From: Halichondria panicea
Taxonomy: Eukaryota; Porifera; Demospongiae; Suberitida; Halichondriidae
NCBI RefSeq assembly: GCF_963675165.1
Contig: NC_087387.1
Coordinates: 2,593,501-2,657,500, forward strand
Direction: 5' to 3'
Length of the DNA: 64,000 nt
Shown here: piece after piece, positions 23,801-35,800 of the stretch
Layout of the letters: each line of letters opens with the position of its first letter
Numbering within the stretch: position 1 is the first letter of the stretch
The notes under the pieces: generated by a model
The model's database searches: none
Seen by the model: the letters and a program-made list of their open reading frames with translations, nothing else
What the model was told of the DNA's origin: nothing
Position numbers and translations under genes: made by a program

Positions 23801-26800
23801 TATGATACAACACGCAGTATATACATGTAGTACTCAATCTGAATTGCGAATGCATATTGAAGCATGAATACTTTACAGGCGCTATACAGACATGTGCAAG
23901 ATACAAAGGACCAACCGTTTCATGAGTCCCTTACAGTAGCTGAGGCCTGGCTGATAGGCTGACCTGGCACATGCCTTGTTGGCCTCCTCCAGATAGTGGG
24001 AGCTGCTCTCCAGCTCACCAGCCCTCCTGTTTAGCTCTATGAGCCCAGCCAATGCCTGAAAATGGTCTGACAGTGTGTGTGTACAAGGGGGGGGGGGGGT
24101 GAGATAAACGAACTGTGGTGAATGTTAGCAAGTTGTTAATTGTCATGTAGTAGTTTGCTTACACCAAATCAAGAAGTCTTGCACCAAATCTTGGGCTTGT
24201 CATGCAATCTCAATTGTCTGACTCATAGCCATTGAAATAATAATTATGACTATAATTATAGATTGTTCATTGAATACATGTACATGTACATTCGAAGGAG
24301 GTTAGATTAAAATGTAGTTACAGTATATTGTATATGTCTGTACACGTACAAACATGCATGTAATTAGAAAGGCTGTTATTATTGTATATGTAAAAACTAA
24401 CCGGGTTTCTTTCTTAAAATGTCTTGAAAGTGCCCTGCAGCCCTAGCGTAGTCCTCTTTACGAAATAGAAGGTCTGCCCTCATCTAGCGAGTAATTTTAA
24501 AGCAATTAGTAATTAACTACAGTTCTGTACAACAGTAAATACTTGCGAGAGGCAAAGCATTACTGCACAATCACTACAATCAATGTACATGTACATGCAT
24601 CTATCTAATACTGTACCAACTAAATATATGTACAGTAGCTACGGCCGGTAAAGCTGACTGTGTGTGTGTCAGTGTATTCCAGCTGTATAACAGAATGAAA
24701 GGTCATAATCGGGAGCCTTATGCGTAGATTTTCTGAGATTACTAAGTGTAATTTTCTTTACAAAGCTTTACGTCACAATTTTGGAAAATTTATGCGTAAG
24801 GAAGTCTTGTCAGAATATAAAAATGCACGTGTGTATACATCTCACTGCAAAATGGTTCCATACTATCAATCTTACCACAGAGGCTCTCTCATTATCCGGG
24901 TCTGTTCTAAGCAGTGTCACACACTCCTGTTCACAGGCGTCTAATTCTCCCTTCTGTAAGTGTAGATGAGCAAGTGCTATCCGTGCCTCGGAGTAGCTCT
25001 CATCAAAGGATAGAGCGTCTCTGTACAGTCGCTGAGCGTCTGCAAATTTTCTATCACCTACAAAGTGATCTGCCACCTGACCACAAATCCTGATATATGT
25101 AGCAGAATAAAACAATCAATTAACCTTGCCGTCTCTGAGTGAACCGAGGTACATGTACATGTACATGTAGTTATAGTTAGTTAGGAATGCATCCAACACC
25201 AACTCTCTAACGTACATGTATATATAGACTATAATTTATAGTAACAGCAAAATGGAACAATCGCAATCAAAAATTAACTCACTTTGCTGCAAGCAGCTTT
25301 TGTGCTGGAAGAGTATCAGGCTGCTCAACTCCAACTCTCTTCAGCACTCTGTGTGGAGAAGGTTCATCATAATTATAAGTGGGTATAGCACATGCAAAAT
25401 GGTACATACACAAATCCTGAACTTGGCTAAGATTCTTTTTAATTTAAAACAGCTTCCACATTAGCCTCCAATGAAAATGAAAAGCTTACGTCAATTGGAT
25501 TTCCCCGGCATTGGAGAGAGCAGCGAGTGCTTGGACTGGTCGTGTGGCTCGTTGGTGTACCTTGGCTAGCAGCAGCTGGTACCGGACATCTTCCATCATA
25601 GTAGCCAGATCTGTGCTCTCTGTAAGGAGAGCGTGACAAGAATGTAGGGGTAAGAGACAGTTCGGTGTGATGCATACAAATGTTTCATGTATAAAAGTAC
25701 TGCTTGCAGTGTTCGCCCACACAGTAGTTATGTTAAGGATTGTTTACGTTCCATAAATTCTGATGTAGTGGACAATAAGCGTTAAATACTCGCTGGAATG
25801 AAAAATGCTTGCTACTCGGCAAAGCTACCTCACATTGGATACAACTATATAACTATACCAGTCTCAAAAACTAGAGAAACGAGTATGACCCAGCCAGTGC
25901 TAAGCGTATAGGGAGTTTATGACGAATGTGTTCTAGGGCTGGAGTTTATGGTATGTAGTTAAACTTCACCCAGTTGCTACGATACAGATCCCAAGTGGGG
26001 TATATATCTAGTAGTAAATCAAGCTGTCTTGACTATAATCGTCATTTTTTATGCACGCACTTCGCCAGCAAGGCCATTTTTTTCAGTCTGTATAGATATA
26101 CATGTAGATAGAAGCATGCAAGCGAGCCACCCTCAAGTACATGTATATCGCTATAGTAGGTCACTGTTTAGTTTACCTTTCTCTATACTACTAGTCTATT
26201 AAAAATTGGCTGTCGACTACACAACCATCTCAGTAAAATTTGTGCAATCTAGTTTGCGTACTGATAGCTAGCAACTGCAAGCTGTACAGCTGCTCCAGGA
26301 TGAATCAAGTGCAAGTAAGAGTTTCTATAGGCTTCTAGTCATGTTTACTTGGATTTCAATAGTTACTTGCATGAGTAGTGCATCAGTATATACCGTATAG
26401 CGGGTAATTTTCGTGGGGTTAAAAACTCGTTGCCTGCTTGCATTCCTACGTTCTGGTAAGCCACGCCTACGTTAAAATTTCGTGGAGGTCAGCTTGCCTA
26501 CGAAAATAACGAATATTTTACCCCACGAAAATTACCCGCTATATGCATATAAAATAATTACAGAAACAGTGTCTCTAATTATCATCAATATTGCTGTAGC
26601 TGAAAAGTCAATCAGCCAGATTATGAATGTTACGGAGATTGATTATGTTAACAGTGATATGTATTATTTTTTATTTTGTTTTGTGAAGGGGGATGCGCGA
26701 ACGCAGTCCCCCACTACCAAAAATTGCGCACCCGAGTTTCCCACGTTTGGGGAAATCGCAAGCTTCAACTTGGCGAAGTGCAATGCACAAGTCTCCACCT

Positions 26801-29800
26801 GAGGGAACTGCCTTCTTGATCACAGTATCCCCTGTGCCAGGTAAGTTAAATTTCAGGCCCAGCTGATCGCACTTTATAGCGTTGTGACAACACAATCATT
26901 TGTGGTTACAATGTTGTCACGCCATTCACTATGAATACCATTATCTATGGCATATTTATGTCATCCCTTAAGTGTAATCTTTCGCTATTTTTCCGGTTAA
27001 TATCTGACACTTGGGTTCACCTTGGAATCGTTCACGGTAATATCGACACTAAATTTCATGAGTTCTATATATACAGTACTTATATTAATTATGGGAAATT
27101 ACAACTTTAAAGCTGAGCCACCCACCACATAATATTCGAAGAAATCTACACATGTTCCTAACAATGCCCAAGAACGCGCTACCCTTAAGTTAATTACGGT
27201 TTTAGGATAATTATATTGTTTGCTTATTAATTATATGAGATATTGTTTTGTATTTTTCCATTGTCATTGAAGTGTTTGTATGCATGCAGGTAATAACATA
27301 TATTCAAGCAAAAACTGTCTGTCCTTCCTTTCTCCACTACATGAAGAGTACAGAATAGCCACAGAGATTCGTGGTGGACACTGCCTTGTTTCTGCGTCAG
27401 TTTTCTAGAGCTACATGCAGAGGCCATGGAGTGACATACAAGAGCTCTATGACAAGATTTATACTTAACTCAGGGCCAGATGTTTAGAAAGTGGAAAACT
27501 GGCGCAGAAGTTGTGTAGCTAGATTTGCCGAAATTACTGTACAGAGGCTGAGCGGGAACGCCCACTTTTCTTGTGTGGGCGAACACTATATCCTAACCTT
27601 AATTTTAGGGCTCAAAATGGGTTCACTTTATAGTGCCGGATTTTATACGGTACTTTTACAGTGCCTTCAGTCCAGATACTTAGCATGCATAAGCCCAGCC
27701 AGTATTGTGAAAACACTTCAATGAGCCTGCTACTTTCCTCTACTGTGCGTGGAGCGGCCATCTTGGTCTTGGAGTGACGTTTCACTGACATCAGAAATTG
27801 TAAATTGTGGTAGGTATTGGTCACATGCGGGCGGTCGCCGCTCACGCAGTTATTGTCAGGAAATTCATAGATTACAAGCGTATACGTCATTACCATTGCA
27901 GTTAGTCTTTGATTTAAAAAGTGTTAGTAGTGGATCGACAAGATACAACATCTATATACATGTAATAACAATTATGTGTTGAAAAATCTGAACAGTTTGC
28001 TTGAGTTCCGTTGCTAAGCAAAAAGGCATATAAAAACCCCGATAATTGAGTAGTAACCAGTATGTGTATTTATGTGAACCATACTACATCATGCATAATG
28101 TTCGGTGAACTATTCAGGAATGTTGTACCAGAATTCCACACCTTAGCTGACAACGATTGGTATTTTTCATCGCTAAGCGATTGTCCACTATACGATAAAC
28201 CACCATAATTATACCCACCACCTTTGGTTGCCACGGAAGTCTTTGGAATCATTCTTTTACCTTTACCTACATAATGATATCAGCAGTACTTCTTAGAAAT
28301 GCCAATTTAACATGTACATGTATGTACTAATAGGACCAAGTTTTTTTCACTCTAGACTAAAGGCACCATGAAGTTGAATATTTCATACATCCTTGTTTGG
28401 AACATGTTAAGAGTGAAGACCACCCCTTGCTAGACTGAAGTCTTTGCAGGATTATACAGTCTAGGCTTGAATCTCCCATGCAAGGTGTACATGTGTGTAA
28501 CAGCAAGTAGAGAAGGTACAATGTAGGACCTTAGTAATTAACATTCTTCCATAAGAGTTTACAATGTGAGCTTGCTAGAGATCATAACAGCAGATCTACC
28601 AACCATAGCCACTGAAATTTAAGGAAAGGTTGAAGTTAAAGAGCCACACGTAAATGGCACACATTCCATTGCCATCCTTTGAACAGGATGGGTGCATGAA
28701 TAGCACTGAAACAGTGATGTGATATTTCTTTGTTTTGTGTTGTTTTGTGAAGGGGGATGCGCGAACGCAGTCCCCCACTACCAAAAATTGCGCACCCGAG
28801 TTTCCCACGTTTGGGGAAATCGCAAGCTTCAACTTGGCGAAGTGCAATGCACAAGTCTCCACCTGAGGGAACTGCCTTCTTGATCACAGTATCCCCTGTG
28901 CCAGGTAAGTTAACTTTCAGGCCCAGCTGATCGCACTTTATAGCGCTGTGACAACACAGTCATTTGTGGTTACAATGTTGTCATGCCATTCACTATGAAT
29001 ATCATTATCTATGGCATAGTCGCGCATTTATGTCAGCTTTCATCGAGTACAAAAAAGTTGTTCATTAATAATACACTTAGTAGAATTATTCTGGCAAGGC
29101 CCACATTTGGGATTATATGTTCTGGGAACAACTACCGACTGTTGGAGGCTCAACCATAAATCTACCTAATAATCGAAGCATCTCTCACAAAAAAACCGGG
29201 GCCCAAAACCAACAGAACTGTACACAAATACCTACCTTGATCCTTGTGGTCAAGTGCCACCAAGAGAGTCTTCTCTGCTCTATCGTAGTGTTTGAGCTTC
29301 AGATAAAGCTCTGCCAGGTCTCCTCTGAGGAATTGCTGGTTGGCTGTCTTGAGGGCTGCCTCGTAATAATTGATGGCCTTGTTGTAATGGTGTGTCTTGA
29401 CGAGTGCTTGCCCCACTTTACTGGCCAGGATACCGTCGCGAGGATTGGCCTTCAAGGCTGATTCGTATACTGACACGGCTAGCTCAGGCTGAAGGAAACA
29501 GATCAATCATTGAATCGGCGGGAAAAAAATTTGATAACAATGTCCACATACGTACACTGTATGGGAGTGGGTATTAAATGTACATGTGCACATACTCAAA
29601 TCTATACCACAAGACATAATAATAGCCATATCGACCATGATGCATGTACATGTAGCCCGGGATATGAAATGCCTAATGGGTATCAAAAGAACTTCAGAAA
29701 GTTTTTTACATGCACTAAGTACAGTTAAGTGTAGTGTGGTGTGTGTGTCTTATACTTGCCTCCTGTACATTCATGTAGGCATCTCCTAGGAGCAGTGAGG

Positions 29801-32800
29801 TTGGTGGCCCTGGTAACTTCTCACACAGATCCTTGTAGCACGCCACATACATCTTCTTGTCTTTCCTGTATTGATACCAATTCATCTTTAGATCTACATT
29901 GTACGTTCAAGCACATTTATACGGGAGCACACATATCTACATGTAACTCACACGGCCTGGGCTATACCGTATTACTAGTGGGTAAAATTTGCGAACGAGC
30001 CAAAAATTTGACCCCTTGCAATCTACATGTACATGTAACTATTGCGTTCTGGAAAGGATCGTGTGTCATACCAGTAGCAGTTTAGATTGACTTATGTTTG
30101 ATGCTCGCACAACATTCTAGTAATACGGTACTGATACTACATGTAATACATGCAACGGAAAAAACACAACCAATACCATTTACACTAAATATAGCATCTA
30201 GAGTGAGATGGCCTCAAGTACAAGGACGAATCGGAAAAGAATGTCCTTTGAATTATACGTTATTTGTCACTACTATGGCAATAGGATTGATTCAACCATA
30301 GATTGAGGAGAAAGGGATTGGAAACGAGGTACCCTCGAAGTACCATCCATGTTTCCCCACGGTTTTAATCGAGGCTTACTTCCAACGTGGGGGTCTAAAC
30401 ATGAATAATTCATGAGAATTGTTTTTGCTGTCTGTAAAAAGTCCACGCGAGCACTTATGCTGCAAAACATCAACTTCATCAAATACTTGTGGCCATTTGG
30501 GACACAGCACACTACTTAGTGACACAACCTTAGCTATATTAACTAACACAAGCATGAAAAATCGCGAAGTGTTAGACTAGCTACTTTATGACAATTAAGA
30601 TTGTATTTTCTTTGTTTCCAAATGATACTCACCATCAGGGGGCATTTGTTTAAGTGTTATAGGGGTCTTTGAGACGCATTTGTTGAAACACGAATTGTTT
30701 CTGAGCTCTACATAGATTTCATTGTAAAACATCACGTGAACCACTTCCGTTGCCAATCCCCTTCTACTCTATCTATGATTCAACCACCAATTTTAACACC
30801 TATTCATACTTGTATATCCACCTCACCTGTCCCTATGGTAGATCTGTGCCATCTTTTCCACCGCCTGTATGTAGTAGGGCTTGTCATCAGTAATGGTCTT
30901 GAGCAGAGCCAGTGCCTGGTCACTGTCCCCCCTGGCCAGGGCAAGGTCTGCATTCGCTATTGCTATCCTGGAATCATGGTGGTGCATGAGTTACCTTCTG
31001 AATACTGTATGTACGTAATGACGTACATGTACAAGGGTGGAGTCTACATGACTGGTTATGGTACAATTAGTACCAGTACGTACCATTAATAGACTGTGCA
31101 TATGTATTTTCATTCGAAACAGTTAAAATATTGCATGGGATTAACATTATTTTCCCTAGACATAATACCCTACACTGTACACCTACCTGACTTCCTCGGG
31201 GTTGCCAGCAAACGTATTGATGGCATCTTGCATGACTTTGGCAGCCTCGTGGGTGTGTCCTAGCTTAGTGTGCACCTGTACCAACTCCAGATACACAGTC
31301 ACTGTCTCACTAGGGCTGAGGGGGGGAAGGAGGGACTTGCCCGGACGTTTGGAGGAGATGAGTTGGAGGGCTGTTTGAAGAGACGAGAGAGAACCATCCA
31401 GAGAGCCACTTTGCTTCTCTGCCAGAGCCTTCACCAAGTGGTAGACAGCATAGCTCTGGACCTACAGGTAATTAATTTGTGAGGTGGACAATGTACGCAC
31501 ATGTACATGTACTGTCAGGGTTTTGAAGTAGAGGGGGGAAATGAGAAAAGTAACCAGAAAATGTTGCTAAAAAAAGGTCAACTGTTATTTCAATACCCAG
31601 CTATGGACACTCAGTCATAATTGAAAGGGGGGGAGGATATCCCCCCTTTCCCCCTGTATGACACCCTGACTGTATGTACATATTTGTACTAGTTACGGGA
31701 AAGCCTGTTTGGGATTATACATGTAGACAACCACACTCTAAGGAACAGTTTTTGTACAAGAAAGAGGCCACCTTTGTGTGTACGTAAAGGCCAACAGCCT
31801 TCCTCCCAAAGGTGTCAATCTGACACTGCTTGCACGTACATGCGGTGACATGTACAGTCTACCTGTATGTACCTCAAAGTTGCTGCTGAGTGCCATCTCG
31901 AGAGAGTTGGAGCACTGTTGGGTGTTGCCCTGTTGTAAGTGTATCTGTGCCATGAGGAGGTGGCTCTCCATTGAGCTGCTGTCCTGCTCCATGCAGCGCT
32001 GCACTAACGTTGCTGAGGCCTCAACATCACCTGTGTCAGTAATGGGGGACATAGAGAGAGTGAGCCTGTGTATACACTACATGTATGTACATGTATGTGC
32101 ATACGTACATGTACGTATATATGTAAGTGCTGTGGCTAAAGTGGAACCACCCAAAGGGATATTCTTGTAAGGCAACCTATTACAGGGGAAATGTCCCTAC
32201 AGTGTCGTATATTCAATTAAGGATAAGCACACCATAAGAACTTGCAAGTACCATTGCTAATTGCATTATAACCATGTACTGTGACAGTGTGCTCTATCCA
32301 TTTTTACATTTGTATAGCAACAGTTAAAATCCATAAAAACAGCAATAAACAAACAGGTGTAAACAAACAGGCCAACTATACACTGACCTGATAGGAATCT
32401 GATCTTTGCCAAGAGGAATAGAGTTCTGAGCATACCTGGTGCACATTTGAGCACCATGTCCACTGGTCTGACGGCCTTACGCAGGACTAAGGCTACTTGA
32501 GAAGGGGAGGATGCAGGCTACAGGGGCATGCATGGGAATGGGTGATGGGTGGGGTCAATAGAGACTTGAAATTATTATGAGTTACAGGGATTAATTTTTG
32601 ATTACCTACAATGTACATGTAGAAAATTTGCATGCCACATTTATGTGACATGGACATCTGTCACTCCAACAAATACCTCATGTATACGTACGTATAAATG
32701 TACATGTCATGTATTGCATGCATGTCTCTGTCTTGTGCATGTTTCCATACAAGACTCGCTATACAGTGTCTACGTAACATGTATTACATCAAAACTGCTG

Positions 32801-35800
32801 TTAAAATTTCCTTAATAGTAACAATGAGTGCATATCGTACCTCAGTGGGTGCATAGGCCATCATGGTGGTGGCAATCTGATGGAGGAAGTGCGGGTTGAT
32901 CAGCTGGTAGTACTTGTCACTCAGTGGGGTGCCCTGCACAAACAACAGCATTGAGCCCAGGGTACAAGTATTAACTACATGTAGTTTAGAGAGGACATAC
33001 AATGTACGTACAATACAAGCATTGAATGCAAACATGTATGTGTCCCTGTATATATACGTACATGTAGGTACGTATATTCGACTTTTAAAACTTCAGCAAC
33101 TGTACAACACTACAAATATACTTCAACACATAATACATGTAATTATACCAATTAAATCTACTGCACTATGAAATGAACCCATAGCGTGCAAGTCACCGTG
33201 ACAGGTGCTACGTGAAATTGAAGTGCAATCATGTTCACCATACCTTGACAGTGTTGGCATGAACGTCTAATGCTTCCTCCAGGCTAGCCAGCACCTCTGT
33301 CACTGGCCGCTGCTTCTGTTGACCCAACAGGGCATGCAGGAAGATCAGCTCAGACTGCTTGCCTATACTAGACTGGACCTGTGGGGAGAAGGGGGCGGTA
33401 AAGTTATTAGAATTCTTTCTACGACAAAATTTAATGTGAAAATGTAGAAACGGTTAAGGAAACACTGCGGGAACCGCCATGCACGCACAAAAATGTACAT
33501 GCAACTATATTATACACTATGACTCAGTAGTTAGCATTAAATCCAAATTGTACTAATGAGACTGGAAAAAAGTCGGCAGGTACAAATACATTGTACCTCA
33601 TTAAGGAATTCCAGCTGTTGCTCCGCCTCCCCGATCTGACGGTCAGTGATCTGACAGTAGATAATGCCAGCCAGGGCAGACACACTGGTCTCGTCCATAT
33701 TGAAGGCCTTACGATACGTCTGCAGAGACTCCTTACTCTGACCGTTCAACCGGTGCTGATAGGCAAGCTATGGGATGGAAGATATGGTAAATTAATTATG
33801 ACACTAGTATGGACTGTACTTACCTACATGTACAGTCCATACTATGGTTAAGCTCATACTGTACTTGACCGTAGGAGGATCAAGTACACAATGCAATCTT
33901 GTGAAACGGAAATATATTAAACTGAGAATGAATTGATCCTACATAAGTGTTTCCTTGCACAAAGGTCATGCTACTTGTCAGTACGTGTATAATACTCTCA
34001 TAAAAGAGGTTCGTATATACATACATTAGCCTCCTTCACAGCCTCTCCTTTTTCTGTTCTTTGTCACAATAAGAGAAAATTGAAGGAACAAGAAAGAAAG
34101 AAGGAAGCGACAAAGAAAAAGGAGAGCCTGCCTTGCTAAGTCGCGTGATCCCCTACTGATGTAGACAAATTTTAACGAGCGTAGGTCAGAGAAAACCTCA
34201 ATAACTGTCCTCCCACACAGTACTTGGAGCGCATTTACCAGGAACATAATCTGTACTGGAGTGTATAATTTTATGAACAGTAGAGTCAGCCTTCGTGTCA
34301 GTAGAGGAAGTATGAAAGACTAGAAAACTAGAGCAGACTATACTGCTGTAATAATTATATCTACTAGTCAAGTGGGTCTGTTCTGAACTCAGGAAAAAAA
34401 CTGAGCTAAATTTAGATCTAGATCTAGATCTTTAGTCTTTAGTCTTTACTAGGTAAGCCCTCGTCTACGATGTCTCCACACTTGATTCTGACTTACTATC
34501 TACAATGCTAACAGCTTTTATGTTAGAGTTTGCAATGCGTAGGCATGCTGTAGCTTTTTGCTCTGTCAGGCTCCACCCAGCTAGTGATTGCCCATGCTCA
34601 TTTTCACTTGTCTACCACTTGTCTACCGTCACGCGACTTAGCAAGGCAGGCTCTCCTTTTTCTTTGTCTCTTCCTTCTTTCTTTTTTTGTTCCTCCAATT
34701 TGTCCCGTATTTTATCTTATTGAACTATTGTGACAAAGAACAGAAAAAGGAGAGGCTGCGAAGAAGGCTATACATACACGTGATAGTCGTGTACACAAGT
34801 ACGTATACTGTTATGTGTGCACTACAATTAGAATTATAAGTGGGTATACTGTACATACCTCCGTGATGTAGAGTGAATTGGAGGGTGCCAGTGAGATGGC
34901 TCTCTCTACTAGAGTCATAGTTTGCTGGAGAACCAGCCTGTTACCATCAGACTATGTGGGGTGAGGTGGAATGTTAAACTCAGCTATTAATTGACTAATT
35001 CCTAATTACACAGCGTAATAAAATACATGTAGGCTACCAGTGTTCCATAAATAACACAGGCTATAATTATAAGCTGTTCGATACATGCAACTACATAAAT
35101 CAGGGCTGCATCCAGGATTTTGGATCAGGGGGGGGCGAATTAGGCAAATTAAAAATGTAGGAGGGGCAAAGTCATCAGAATTATAGCAGTAAAAACTGCC
35201 ATATCCTAGGGGGGGCGAATTACCCCCCTCGCCCCCCTCAATGCAGCCCTGTAAATGTATGCGCACATAGTTATAATGTACCAGTAAAACAACGAGTAGT
35301 GCAACATACTGCACCAGATATCAGAGAAAGCACCTGTACATGTACATGCATGTAGTTAAACTAATGACAACACACCAGTCGTGCGAGGGCTAGTGAAGTG
35401 TCATAGTAGAGGCCATGGTTACTGGGCTCACAGCGGTCCACTAACTGGACTAGTCCTGAGATCTTCTCAGCAGCTTCATTGAAGTCACCGTCCCGGGACA
35501 AGAGGGAAAGGGCCAGCAGACGCTGAGCCTCTATGCAGTTCACATCCACACTCAGGCATCTGCATGAGGTGGGGAAACAACTCACACATGTAATTATTAC
35601 GTAACAGGGTGCACTTTTACAACATGCAATTCAGGTACTAAGGTACTAAGGTACTAAACACCCGCCTCCACATAATGTAAGTATAATTGGGGCGAACGAA
35701 GAGAGTTCCTACATAGTGTTCGATGTAGCAATTTTGTCTGTATTGTACATGTATTTCATATGGACCGTCACGATATTAGCTTGTTGTACACATGATCCCA

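Larger units (their letters stand above)
25620..29235. other. Largest IFT139 intron (3.6 kb), filled by repeats
   Basis: GT-AG intron on the minus strand. It contains a CCGTATAGCG MITE (26391-26543), two nearly identical direct repeats (26671-26952 and 28733-29018), and otherwise unassigned sequence. A frame at 28070-28252 (minus, [18 protein letters not shown] start) is Gly/Tyr-rich and unsupported. Confidence 0.7.

Noticed and set aside
30736-31089. 117-codon + strand frame
   Set aside because: Antisense to IFT139 exon 30827-30967 and its flanking introns.
32784-33171. Frames overlapping IFT139 exon 11 on both strands
   Set aside because: Only the minus-strand portion 32841-32933 is exon; the remainder is intron or antisense.
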